The notes under the pieces: generated by a model | The model's input: only the letters and a program-made list of their open reading frames with translations | Database searches by the model: none | Told to the model about the DNA's origin: nothing | DNA from: Anaerococcus rubeinfantis | GTDB lineage: Bacteria > Bacillota > Clostridia > Tissierellales > Peptoniphilaceae | NCBI RefSeq assembly: GCF_001487145.1 | Contig: NZ_LN913016.1 | Span: 1,512,354 to 1,576,353 of the forward strand | DNA length: 64,000 nucleotides | Direction of reading: 5' to 3' | In this document: positions 1-8,484 of the stretch, in pieces | Layout of the letters: each line of letters opens with the position of its first letter | How positions within the stretch are numbered: position 1 is the stretch's first letter | Translations under genes and position numbers: made by a program

Positions 1-67
1 TTGATTTGGCAATATTAAAGTATTTTAACAAGTCTTTTAGTTTGTATTTGTTTCTTAAGACTTCAAT
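1..67 (-). CDS. IS3-family transposase orfB, N-terminal fragment
   Basis: In the -1 frame relative to orfA, the minus strand reads VLRNKYKLKDLLKYFNIAKS to the window edge without a stop. This resembles the conserved start of IS3-family OrfB just before the DDE catalytic core. The frame overlaps the 3' end of orfA, as expected if the fused OrfAB transposase is made by programmed -1 frameshifting. No clear independent start codon is visible, so the 5' boundary given is approximate. Whether the catalytic part is intact cannot be judged here. Confidence 0.6.
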   Translation of the reverse strand, partial: MEVLRNKYKLKDLLKYFNIAKS

Positions 68-648
68 TGTTTCAGCAATTGTCTTATTTCTGCATCTGTC
101 ATTTGAGACAATTCTATCTTTTTTTTTATTGCATCATTTTCTAGTTGAAGCCAATAGTTTTTTTCTTCTAATTTCTTTATTTTTTCTTTTAATTGTGCTT
201 CTGTTAATGATTGGTTTTCTGAATTGCTTATGTTTGTTGTTGATTCTATTTTAGTGTCTTTCGATTTATTTTGGGAATTTGGCATTTTTGAAATTCTTCT
301 TCTCTTTTTTGGTTTTAGTCCTTCAATTCCTTTTTCTCTAAAGTCGTTTACCCATCTTGTTATCATTGATGGATTGTTTATCTTTAATTGATTTGCTAGG
401 CTTTGATAGGACATTTCTCCTGTTAAGTACAAGTTTACTACATTTAACTTAAATTCCAAAGTGTATTTTGTATTTTCTCTCTTTACTTTTAGCCCTTCAT
501 AACCTTGTGATTTGTATGCATTTACCCATCTTTTTACTATTTCCTGATGAGAAAGTTTATATTTTTCTGATAAAGATTTATATGAGATATTTGTTTCTAA
601 ATATTCCTTTACTACTTTCATTTTAAATTCTGTGCTATATTTTGCCAT
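55..648 (-). CDS. IS3-family transposase orfA (double helix-turn-helix)
   Basis: This 197-residue protein is the DNA-binding half of an IS3-family transposase. Residues about 1-56 and 58-113 are two homologous HTH units, each with a 'KY(S/T)xEFKxxVV' start and an 'RWV' recognition-helix end followed by 'EGLK'. A basic stretch (KPKKRRR) follows. Residues about 145-185 form a charged, leucine-rich coiled coil like the zipper that mediates OrfA/OrfAB multimerisation. The double HTH is typical of the IS150 group. The ATG at 646-648 lies inside the element's terminal region, and orfB begins in the overlapping -1 frame. Confidence 0.85.
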   Translation of the reverse strand: MAKYSTEFKMKVVKEYLETNISYKSLSEKYKLSHQEIVKRWVNAYKSQGYEGLKVKRENTKYTLEFKLNVVNLYLTGEMSYQSLANQLKINNPSMITRWVNDFREKGIEGLKPKKRRRISKMPNSQNKSKDTKIESTTNISNSENQSLTEAQLKEKIKKLEEKNYWLQLENDAIKKKIELSQMTDAEIRQLLKQLKS

Positions 649-731
649 TAAAAAACTGACCTCCTTTAGTTAGTTTTTAGGTCTAACTTTTGGGGGGTCA
701 GTTCAAATCAATTTAAGATCAGTTTTTATTT

Positions 732-1733
732 TTAAAATTGAGGAACAATTTCTCCAACTTTTTCTCCCCTATGATTTCTAATAGTTTTGTCAGCTATTTT
801 ATCATAGTACTCATATTCATCCTTTTTTATTACTCCCAATTTTTTTAGTAAATGAATCAATATAACATTTCTTGTTTCAGAATTTCCATCGTAGGTTTTT
901 ATGGCAAATCCATATTTTTTATCAGGTAACAAGCCACCAAAATATCCATTTGCTCCAGATTTTACAATTAATTCTCCCTTATGTTTTTCTATTAATAAGT
1001 GGTCAATCCTATCTGAACCAGAAGTATAAATTGAATTTTCGCTGATATCTTCAATTATTTCTTTAGCAGAGTTTGAAAGATTTTCTGGCAAATTTTCATA
1101 ATCAGATAACTTAGCCATTCCATGTGCAAAATTATATAATGGAAGAGCATGAACCGGAACTCCACAACCGTCTACAGAAATGTAATCTCTAGTAATATCA
1201 AACTCACAAAGATTTGAAATCATCTCAGTAATTAGTTTTTGAACAGGATGGTCAATTTTGTAATAATCATCCAAACTTTCCTTTAAAATTATTGCTGACA
1301 TTAACATGCCTGAATGTTTTCCGCTGCAATTATTGTGAATATCTCTTGGCTTCTCATTATTTTTAATCATATTTTCTGTAACATCTTTTTTAAATGGATA
1401 ATGAGGACCACACTTTAGATAAGATTCATCAAGGCCAATTTTTTCAAGTATGCCTGAGACTGTTTTTATATGAAAATCTTCCCCAGAATGTGATGCGCAG
1501 ATTTGTGCAACTTCTTTTGGACTAAGATTAAATTTTTCAACAGCTCCAAGTGAAAGCGGAACCATAGCTTGCATAAGTTTAGCACTTGAACGAGGAAAAC
1601 ATATTTCATCAGGATTTCCTTTTGAAAAAATAATTTTTCCATCTTTATCTACAACTACTAATGATCCAAATGTATATAAATCTTCTAGTTTGCCCCTATA
1701 AATTTTTAATAATAAATCCATTTTATCTTCCAT
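732..1733 (-). CDS. Type II (Rhizobium etli-type) L-asparaginase
   Basis: The product (333 aa) belongs to the Asparaginase_II family, unrelated to bacterial AnsA/AnsB, and should hydrolyse asparagine to aspartate and ammonia. Visible family residues are the S-x-x-K pair (S49, K52), S81 in ASHSG, and the zinc-site set C136 and K139 (NNCSGKH) plus C190 (DGCGVP). These positions fall within one residue of those of the R. etli enzyme. It starts 2 bases after the stop of the NhaC-type gene, so the two are almost certainly cotranscribed. No signal peptide is seen, so it is cytoplasmic. M5 is an alternative start. Confidence 0.88.
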   Translation of the reverse strand: MEDKMDLLLKIYRGKLEDLYTFGSLVVVDKDGKIIFSKGNPDEICFPRSSAKLMQAMVPLSLGAVEKFNLSPKEVAQICASHSGEDFHIKTVSGILEKIGLDESYLKCGPHYPFKKDVTENMIKNNEKPRDIHNNCSGKHSGMLMSAIILKESLDDYYKIDHPVQKLITEMISNLCEFDITRDYISVDGCGVPVHALPLYNFAHGMAKLSDYENLPENLSNSAKEIIEDISENSIYTSGSDRIDHLLIEKHKGELIVKSGANGYFGGLLPDKKYGFAIKTYDGNSETRNVILIHLLKKLGVIKKDEYEYYDKIADKTIRNHRGEKVGEIVPQF

Positions 1734-1735
1734 AA

Positions 1736-3184
1736 TTATTCTTCTTTCATTTCTAATTTTTCTAATTCTTCTAATCTTTCTAATTCTTCCAATTCTTCAT
1801 CAGTATATCTAGCTATTCCTATTCCGGTTGCCGCACAAACTAAATTAAAAAGTGGACTTATATAACAGAAAAATACAAAAGGTATAAAAGTTGCAAAATC
1901 AATACCCAAGGTATCAACAATAAACATAGCTGTTACTCCGTAAGGAATTAATGTTACTCCCAAAGTTCCACAATCCTCACTAATACGTGAAGCATTTTCT
2001 GGTTTTAATTTATTCTTTTTAAATAAATCAAGCATAGTTGATTGAACCATAATTGCTGCAAACATATGAGAACCTGTCAAAGCAATTGATAAGTAGTCTA
2101 CAAACATAGCTGAAAAAATTAAAGAGAAAGTTGATTTTAATTTTTTTCCTATTGGTTCAATTATTACATTTAATATATCCATATCTCTAATCATTCCACC
2201 TAAAGCAGTCGTGAAAATAAGAGCTTGTATAGTTCTTGTCATACTATCCATTCCACCACGGTTTAATAGGGTATTTAAAAATTCATCTTTAAAATCATAT
2301 TCAAAACCTTTAAGAGCAGAATTTAAAACTAAAGTTGCGTCAAATTTTTGATAAAAAACAGCTAAAATCATTCCTAAAACTCCACCAATAAGAATTGATT
2401 GAGATGCTGGACGTTGTTTTACCAATAAAATTACAACTACAATTAAGGGAATTAGGGTTATTGGACTTATTGTAAAAAATTCTTTTAAACTTTCACCAAC
2501 AAGTTCAACCGCTTGCATATCTGCATCAGCAGTTTGGCCGCTACCTAAAATCAAAAATAAAATTAAAGAAATTATAAAAGCAGGAACTGTTGTATACAAC
2601 ATGTGCTTAACGTGGGTCATTAATGGAACGCCCATTACACCAGATTGAAAATTTGTTGTATCTGATAAAGGTGAAAGTTTATCACCAAACCATGATCCAG
2701 AAATTAATGCTCCAGCAACCATTCCTGGATTAATTCCCATACTAATTCCAATTCCTAAAAGAGCTACTCCGACAGTACCAATTGTTCCCCATGAAGTTCC
2801 TGTAAACATTGATACTATAGCACAAATAATCAAAGTTGTTGCTAAATAATATTTTGGATTAATAATTTTAAGTCCATAATAAATAATTGTCGGTACAGTT
2901 CCAGATGCTATCCATGATGAAATCAAAACTCCAACAGCAAGCATTATTACAACTGATTGTAAAGATTTTCCAACTTGTTTTATTCCTATTTTTTCTAGCT
3001 CATTGTATGTATAACCTAATTTAATTGCAAATAAATTTACAACTAACCACGCTAAAAACATTACTACAGCAAGCGGTGCTTTCAAAATTGTTAATCCTAC
3101 AATTAGCATAGCCGCCAAAGATACTAATAAAAGTACCGAATATCCAAAAGTCGGTCTTTTTTTCATTAAAACTAAATCTTCCAT
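1736..3184 (-). CDS. nhaC: NhaC-family Na+/H+ antiporter-type transporter
   Basis: A 482-residue integral membrane protein with about 11-12 hydrophobic segments and NhaC-family stretches such as TGTSWGTIGTVGVA and GSWFGDKLSPLSDTTN. The C-terminus is strongly acidic (repeated EELE). Family members exchange Na+ and H+, but some swap organic acids (malate/lactate). Placement directly ahead of an asparaginase gene makes a role in moving an amino acid or its breakdown product possible; that is inference. The start is supported by GGGAGG six bases upstream. A perfect 20-bp palindrome lies in its 5' leader. Confidence 0.88.
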   Translation of the reverse strand: MEDLVLMKKRPTFGYSVLLLVSLAAMLIVGLTILKAPLAVVMFLAWLVVNLFAIKLGYTYNELEKIGIKQVGKSLQSVVIMLAVGVLISSWIASGTVPTIIYYGLKIINPKYYLATTLIICAIVSMFTGTSWGTIGTVGVALLGIGISMGINPGMVAGALISGSWFGDKLSPLSDTTNFQSGVMGVPLMTHVKHMLYTTVPAFIISLILFLILGSGQTADADMQAVELVGESLKEFFTISPITLIPLIVVVILLVKQRPASQSILIGGVLGMILAVFYQKFDATLVLNSALKGFEYDFKDEFLNTLLNRGGMDSMTRTIQALIFTTALGGMIRDMDILNVIIEPIGKKLKSTFSLIFSAMFVDYLSIALTGSHMFAAIMVQSTMLDLFKKNKLKPENASRISEDCGTLGVTLIPYGVTAMFIVDTLGIDFATFIPFVFFCYISPLFNLVCAATGIGIARYTDEELEELERLEELEKLEMKEE

Positions 3185-3206
3185 AATTCGCCTCCCAATT
3201 TGTATT

Positions 3207-3226
3207 TAATGATAAGCTTATCATTA
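3207..3226. promoter_or_regulatory. 20-bp perfect palindrome in the nhaC leader, candidate operator
   Basis: TAATGATAAGCTTATCATTA is a perfect inverted repeat between the probable nhaC promoter (TGCTATATT on the minus strand, near 3232-3243) and its ribosome site. Its position between promoter and start would suit a repressor acting as a roadblock. The adjacent divergent RpiR-type regulator is the obvious candidate ligand, but nothing in the sequence proves it. Confidence 0.5.
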
Positions 3227-3337
3227 TTAATTAAAATATAGCACTTTTTAAAAAATAAATCTAGCATTTATTTTATTTATTTGATTTTTTTAAATTTTTT
3301 TAAAAATTTTAAAGTTTTTACTATATTTTATTTGTGC

Positions 3338-3343
3338 TATAAT
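3338..3343 (+). promoter_or_regulatory. Extended -10 promoter of the rpiR-peptidase operon
   Basis: TATAAT preceded by TGC forms an extended -10 (TGCTATAAT). It lies 11 bases before the AGGGAGG ribosome site. The divergent nhaC gene carries a matching TGCTATATT on the other strand, so both promoters of this intergenic region share the same extended form. The -35 is not clear. Confidence 0.55.
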
Positions 3344-3368
3344 GAATTTAGTTTAGGGAGGTGTGATT

Positions 3369-4187
3369 TTGGAACTGTTGAATTTGTTAAATAAAATTAA
3401 AGATGATGACAATTATACGCAAAAACAAAAATCTCTTGCCAAATATATAATCGATAACCACGTTAGAATTTGCTTTCTTAGTTTAGCTACAATTTGCGAG
3501 GAATGTGGTTGTACTGAGGTCACTTTTTTAAATTTTTGTAAAAAAATTGGCTTTGATGGCTTTACTGATTTTAAAAATACTTTTATTAAATACATTGAAG
3601 AAAATTCCAAAAAGATATCTTATAAAACTAAAGATTATAATAATTCTGTTTTGGAAGAAGAATTTTATAAAAATATATTAGAATCGGAGGCAAGTCACTT
3701 AAATAATTTGTACAATTCAATTGAAGTTGATGAGATTATTTCTATTTCAAAAAAAATAATATCAAGTAGGTATATAATTATTTTTGGCCACGATTGGTCC
3801 TACAATATGGGAAAATTTTTAAATGAAAGGTTGAGATCTTTAAATTTATCTTCTATTTTGGTAAATCTTAATGACCTTATTCATACTGATTATATTATTA
3901 AGTCAATCGATAAAAATGATTATCCTATATTTTTTAGTTTTCCTAAATATTTTTGTGGAAGCCAAGAAATTGGGGAAGGCTTATCCAAAAAAACTGATGA
4001 TTTTTTGCTTATTACAGATTCAAAAAATAGTCCAGCTTCAAAATATACAAATAATAAAATAATTTGTGAAACTCACAGCGATATATTTAACAATTCTTGG
4101 GTAAGCCCTCTATCCTTTGTAAATATAATAAGCAATATGATTGCAGTAATATTAAAATCTAAAAAGGAGAAAAATAATGGGAATTGA
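3369..4187 (+). CDS. RpiR-family transcriptional regulator (HTH + SIS domain)
   Basis: An N-terminal HTH_6 domain (about residues 1-75; 'SLATICEECGCTEVTFLNFCKKIGFDGFTDFK') is followed by a SIS-like sugar-phosphate-type domain from about residue 125 (IIIFGHDWSYNMGKFLNERL). RpiR regulators repress or activate catabolic genes in response to a bound metabolite. The TTG at 3369 is preferred as start because AGGGAGG (3355-3361) sits 7 bases before it; a GTG at 3363 would be only 1 base away. It overlaps the peptidase gene by 11 bases and is divergent from nhaC-asparaginase, so it probably controls both operons. Confidence 0.85.
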   Translation: MELLNLLNKIKDDDNYTQKQKSLAKYIIDNHVRICFLSLATICEECGCTEVTFLNFCKKIGFDGFTDFKNTFIKYIEENSKKISYKTKDYNNSVLEEEFYKNILESEASHLNNLYNSIEVDEIISISKKIISSRYIIIFGHDWSYNMGKFLNERLRSLNLSSILVNLNDLIHTDYIIKSIDKNDYPIFFSFPKYFCGSQEIGEGLSKKTDDFLLITDSKNSPASKYTNNKIICETHSDIFNNSWVSPLSFVNIISNMIAVILKSKKEKNNGN

Positions 4188-5196
4188 CAAAAAAATTGGG
4201 CGTCTTAAAAAAGGAAAATTAAATTTAATTACAGATGTTAAAGGTATAAAAATCGGTCATAAAACTTTAGCAAATGGTAATATTCAAACTGGTGTTACAG
4301 CTATTGTTCCCACAGAAAATAATATTTTTAAGGAAAAATTTCTTTGTGCATCTTATGTAATAAATGGCTTTGGAAAAAGCGTTGGCTTGGTTCAAGTTGA
4401 TGAGCTTGGAACTTTAGAAACTCCAATAATATTAACTAATACCCTAAGTGTTGGAACCGCTCTTACAGGGCTTGTAAAATATATGCTAAAAAATAATCCC
4501 GAAATTGGAGAAAGCACAGGAACTGTAAATCCTCTAGTTTTGGAATGCAATGACATGAGATTAAATGATATAAGAGCCTTAAATGTTAAAGAAGAAGATA
4601 TTTTTGATGCAATAAAAGATGCCGATTCAATCTTTGAAGAAGGAGCTGTTGGGGCTGGAAGAGGAATGAAATGTTATGAATTAAAGGGTGGAATTGGTTC
4701 TTCATCTAGAGTTTTTGAACTTGATGGAAAAGAATATACACTTGGATCTTTGGTAATGACTAACCATGGAAAATTTAATGAATTAGTAATTGATGGTAAA
4801 TATTTTTCCGATAAATATCCTCACAAGGTTTTAAATGAAAAAGACAAGGGATCTGTAATAACCGTTCTTGCAACTGACGCTCCTTTAAGTTCAAGACAAC
4901 TTAAAAGACTTGCCAAAAGAGCTGTTGCAGGCCTTTGTAGAAATGGTTCCTATATTTCAAATGGAAGTGGTGAAATTGTAATAGCCTTCTCAACTGCAAA
5001 CATAATTAAACACGACTCAAAGGAAATTTTAAATTTAAAATCAATAAGTGATGATGCAATTGACCTTTTATTTACAGCAGTTGGAGATAGCGTATGTGAA
5101 TCAGTTTTGTCCTCTTTGTATCACGCAGAGACTGTAGTTGGTAAAAATGGCTTTACTGTTTATTCTATAAACGATGTAATTAAAAAAAATTCATAA
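4177..5196 (+). CDS. P1-family (DmpA/BapA-type, S58) aminopeptidase
   Basis: This 339-residue protein is an N-terminal-nucleophile peptidase of family S58, which self-cleaves before a serine to expose the catalytic residue. The expected junction is visible as G225-S226 in KGSVITVLATDAPL, followed by the family stretch SSRQLKRLAKRA. Other conserved parts are NGFGKSVGLVQVDELG and EEGAVGAGRGM. Family members release N-terminal residues, some from beta-peptides. A good ribosome site (AAAGGAG) precedes the ATG, which overlaps the end of the RpiR gene. With the divergent asparaginase and antiporter it suggests a peptide/amide utilisation unit. Confidence 0.88.
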   Translation: MGIDKKIGRLKKGKLNLITDVKGIKIGHKTLANGNIQTGVTAIVPTENNIFKEKFLCASYVINGFGKSVGLVQVDELGTLETPIILTNTLSVGTALTGLVKYMLKNNPEIGESTGTVNPLVLECNDMRLNDIRALNVKEEDIFDAIKDADSIFEEGAVGAGRGMKCYELKGGIGSSSRVFELDGKEYTLGSLVMTNHGKFNELVIDGKYFSDKYPHKVLNEKDKGSVITVLATDAPLSSRQLKRLAKRAVAGLCRNGSYISNGSGEIVIAFSTANIIKHDSKEILNLKSISDDAIDLLFTAVGDSVCESVLSSLYHAETVVGKNGFTVYSINDVIKKNS

Positions 5197-5213
5197 GATA
5201 AAAATAAAAAATC

Positions 5214-5243
5214 GCCTAGAAAAATTTATTTCTAGGCAATTTT
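5214..5243. terminator. Bidirectional rho-independent terminator
   Basis: GCCTAGAAA (5214-5222) and TTTCTAGGC (5229-5237) form a 9-bp stem with a 6-base loop. A-rich sequence on the left and T-rich on the right let it serve both the peptidase gene (plus) and the convergent esterase gene (minus). Confidence 0.85.
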
Positions 5244-5248
5244 TATAT

Positions 5249-6469
5249 TTAATTTTCTATAATATCAATCGGACTTGTTTCATATACAAAAATCATTGAA
5301 TCAAAAATTTCTTTTGGAGATTTTTCTATTCTATATGAATATGGGATAAATTTCATTATCGGAGTGTAGCCTTCGCCTAATGAGCCCATTTTTATTTTTG
5401 AATCTAAGAGATTTTTACTATCTCCATCTTTTAATTTTGAAAAATCTAAATAATAAGAATTGTTATAATTTTTCGCCTCATAGGCAAATGGATCTGCTGA
5501 TATAAATTTTTGTATTGTCCTTTGATTTTTTTGCATAGTTTTTATGTTTACCTTTGTTTTATAAAAATCTGTTCCTATTGGAAAATATGATTTTTTATAT
5601 TTTTCCAGTAAATTTTCTCCCATATTTTTATACATTGATTCTTTTTTTCCAATATGACCATTGTGGCCTGCTATCATTATTCTTGAATTTTTTTCATAAT
5701 CTTTTATCCAAGAAACATTTTCTGCCATTTTTTTATCTCTATATTCACTTGATTTTACATAATCATCAACCATTTTATAATATGGAAAACTTGATAGAAT
5801 ATTTTCTATAAGTCTTTTTTCTTTTGTATTTGTATCAAGTTTTTCATTTAATTTTTTCAGATTTTCTTCCAAGACTTTCATTTTTGGATCTTTTATTGAA
5901 ATTTTATCTTCTTCTAGGATTTCCAGACTTTTTATATCAAAATCAATATTTTCTTTTTTCACAAAATCTTTTACAAGTTTTACAGATTTTTCTGGATTTT
6001 GCATATCAAAACCGTAAAATGAAATTTTTTCGTCGTGATTTTGGTTGTATTTTTTTATCCAATTTATTAGATCATTCATCTGATTTGTATGGTAAATTGG
6101 AAAGGAGAAAATTTTTGATGGATTTTTTTGAAATTTTCCCGATTTTACATAAGAATCTATTTCCATCCCTTCTGAAAAATCACATTCCAAGGCAAAGGCT
6201 CTAACATTTGCATCTTTTACTAATTTTTTTAATAGGTCTAATTTTAATTCTTGAAATTCTTTGTTTCCATGTGTAGCTTCGCCAAGACCAATGATTTCTA
6301 CTTGGTCGTCAATTTTTATATCTTCTATTTTTTGAGCATATTTTCCTAAATCAGAAATTTCTTTTTTGGCTTTAATTTCTGGAATTTTTGTCCACAAAAA
6401 TATAAACAAAAATCCTAATATTGAAATCGAAATTATTATATATAGTAGAATTTTAAATATTTTTTTCAT
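5249..6469 (-). CDS. Erythromycin esterase-family protein, membrane-anchored
   Basis: The product (406 aa) has an N-terminal membrane anchor (residues about 7-27), then an erythromycin-esterase-family domain with the signature GLGEATHG near residue 62, where E and H are active-site residues, and a second conserved IMIAGHNGHIGK stretch. True EreA/EreB enzymes open macrolide lactones, but many relatives have other hydrolase roles. Export or anchoring here argues for an envelope substrate. It starts 2 bases downstream of the BceB-type permease gene and shares its operon, so its function may be tied to antimicrobial resistance. Substrate is not predictable from sequence. Confidence 0.8.
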   Translation of the reverse strand: MKKIFKILLYIIISISILGFLFIFLWTKIPEIKAKKEISDLGKYAQKIEDIKIDDQVEIIGLGEATHGNKEFQELKLDLLKKLVKDANVRAFALECDFSEGMEIDSYVKSGKFQKNPSKIFSFPIYHTNQMNDLINWIKKYNQNHDEKISFYGFDMQNPEKSVKLVKDFVKKENIDFDIKSLEILEEDKISIKDPKMKVLEENLKKLNEKLDTNTKEKRLIENILSSFPYYKMVDDYVKSSEYRDKKMAENVSWIKDYEKNSRIMIAGHNGHIGKKESMYKNMGENLLEKYKKSYFPIGTDFYKTKVNIKTMQKNQRTIQKFISADPFAYEAKNYNNSYYLDFSKLKDGDSKNLLDSKIKMGSLGEGYTPIMKFIPYSYRIEKSPKEIFDSMIFVYETSPIDIIEN

Positions 6470-6471
6470 TT

Positions 6472-8484
6472 TTACTCCTTATTTAATTTTCCCATTTCAA
6501 AATATATTGGTAGGGTTATTCTAAATATCATTATATAAATTAATGAGAAAATTATTATACAGATAGCTTCTATTTCTATAAATTTTCTAAGCTCAAGCAT
6601 GGCAAACATTTGAATCATGCCAAAGGCAAGTTTTGAAGCTATTAAAATATGGATTATTGAAATTATTAAGGGACCAAAAAATGTAAAATAGTTTTGTTTT
6701 TTGACTGATTTTTTTATTTCTTTTTTGCTCATTCCAACTTTTTGTAAAATCTTTATATTCCTACCATCTTCAAGGCCTTCTGCAGCTTGCTTGTAATAAA
6801 TTACTACAATGGTTGAAATTAAAAATACTATGGATAAAATAACAACAACGATGTAGGCTCCTGTGTGGATTTTGTCAAATTCCATCCTATTTTCTATTGA
6901 ATTTTTGACAAAGATTTTATCCTTGAATTCTTTTTTATTTGCTAGATTTTTATTTAAAATATTTCCTATTTCATCAATATTTTTTTGATTTTTTTCTTTT
7001 AGGTCAAAATAAATTCCAGATCCTCCTGATAAAGTTTCACTAGATTTGCCTGTAAATATTTTTTCGGAAAATTCATCCAAATCATCTACTACAACTAGGA
7101 TATTGTGAAAAAGACTTGTTGTAGAATCCATTAGGACATAGGAAGTGTTTTTTATATTTTCTTTTACTTTCAAATTTTGATTTTCTATAGAAACTTTTTC
7201 GTATTTTTTTGCTTTGGAATCAAAAATAATAGCCTCGTTTTTATTTAGAGAAATGTTTGTCTTGTTTGCCATATTAAATGATTTTATATCTGTTATGGAG
7301 ATAACTTTGGTTTTTCCATCCATTATTGTTTTTCTTAAATCCTGATCTTCTATGATAGAAAAATTACCAGATGATTTTTCACTAACTACAAGCCCCTTCC
7401 TTTTAAATTCTCCAATATTTTTTATTTTTTCCTTGTCTATATTTTTTTCAAGGAAATTTTTTGTATATTTTTCGCTATTTCTATCATTTTCTTGGTATTG
7501 GATCAAAAAATCACTTGGGGCAATCCTATCCAATAAGTCATTTTTCCCAACAAACATAGCACTCATAACTACAAAACTTAAAAGAAAAAGGGAAGAAATA
7601 ATGGTAATTGATGAAAGGGCCATGGCAGATTCCTTGCTTCTTTTGATAAGCTCTCCGATAAAGGTCATATTTGTGCCCTTATAATAAATTTTTTTATTTT
7701 TTCTAAAAAGTTTTAAAATCCAAATCACAAGAGACCTAAAGAAAAAATATGTTCCAATTATTACAGCTATACTTGCTGGCAAAAATCTTGGGAGAGCTTG
7801 AAATATTCCTCCATCAATTGAAAGGGCTGTGTAATAGCCATAGCCAATCAAAATTATGGCTAAAATCATAGAAATAACATTTGCCTTTGGATCTTTTTCT
7901 CCTTTTTGGGAAAGATTTGAAAGCTCAATTGGATTTGTTTTTCTAATTGAATTTAAACTTATCAATGTTATTAAAATAAAAATTATGGCAAAAATAATAA
8001 GTCCCAAAACTAACTTAGAAAAATTTACAGAAAGTTTTATCTCCGTTTGAATTTTTAAAATTTTTGCAAGCAAATTTATAAAAAGAGGTCCCAAAATAAT
8101 AGTAAGAAAACTTCCAATTATCAAAGTAGAAATTCCTATAATGAGATTTTCTATAATCAAAATTTTTCTCAAAGATTTTTTATCCATGCCAAGTCCATAC
8201 AAAAGTCCCAATTCCTTGTAGCGATTTTTGACAATGGTTTTTGCCATGTAGACAAGAAAAATTAGAGAAAAAATAGCCACAATCCATGAACCCATTCCCA
8301 AAAGAGTTTTTATAATTTCGCTTCCCCTTGTTTCAAGAATGAATTTTTCACTTTTAAAATCTATTAAAAGATTAAAAATAAAAAGCATAAAACTTGATGC
8401 CAAAATGTAGGGAAAATACAAAAATTTATTATTTTTTATTCCCCTTGTGGCCATTTTAAAATTAAGCTTGTTCAAATCTCTCAC
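6472..8484 (-). CDS. BceB-type ABC transporter permease
   Basis: A 670-residue FtsX-family permease with about ten membrane segments and a large extracytoplasmic domain (roughly residues 310-530). That is the architecture of BceB permeases, which free lipid-linked cell-wall precursors from peptide antibiotics and also signal to a cognate kinase. The N-terminal pattern with a KELGLLYGLGM coupling motif is typical. It overlaps the ATPase gene by 23 bases. The two-component genes just upstream complete a BceRSAB-like module. The actual drug or peptide sensed is unknown. Confidence 0.9.
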   Translation of the reverse strand: MRDLNKLNFKMATRGIKNNKFLYFPYILASSFMLFIFNLLIDFKSEKFILETRGSEIIKTLLGMGSWIVAIFSLIFLVYMAKTIVKNRYKELGLLYGLGMDKKSLRKILIIENLIIGISTLIIGSFLTIILGPLFINLLAKILKIQTEIKLSVNFSKLVLGLIIFAIIFILITLISLNSIRKTNPIELSNLSQKGEKDPKANVISMILAIILIGYGYYTALSIDGGIFQALPRFLPASIAVIIGTYFFFRSLVIWILKLFRKNKKIYYKGTNMTFIGELIKRSKESAMALSSITIISSLFLLSFVVMSAMFVGKNDLLDRIAPSDFLIQYQENDRNSEKYTKNFLEKNIDKEKIKNIGEFKRKGLVVSEKSSGNFSIIEDQDLRKTIMDGKTKVISITDIKSFNMANKTNISLNKNEAIIFDSKAKKYEKVSIENQNLKVKENIKNTSYVLMDSTTSLFHNILVVVDDLDEFSEKIFTGKSSETLSGGSGIYFDLKEKNQKNIDEIGNILNKNLANKKEFKDKIFVKNSIENRMEFDKIHTGAYIVVVILSIVFLISTIVVIYYKQAAEGLEDGRNIKILQKVGMSKKEIKKSVKKQNYFTFFGPLIISIIHILIASKLAFGMIQMFAMLELRKFIEIEAICIIIFSLIYIMIFRITLPIYFEMGKLNKE

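Larger units (their letters stand above)
1..705 (-). mobile_element. IS3-family (IS150-like) insertion sequence, cut by the window edge
   Basis: The minus strand holds an orfA with two helix-turn-helix units and the beginning of orfB in the -1 frame, the usual IS3-family layout. The outer end is probably at 705: on the minus strand a terminal repeat beginning TGAACTGACCCCCC precedes orfA, starting with the TG expected of IS3 ends. The other end lies outside the window. The element ends only 27 bases from the stop codon of the asparaginase gene, so it may have replaced that operon's natural terminator. Family assignment is firm; the exact boundary is inferred from the end sequence only. Confidence 0.8.
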
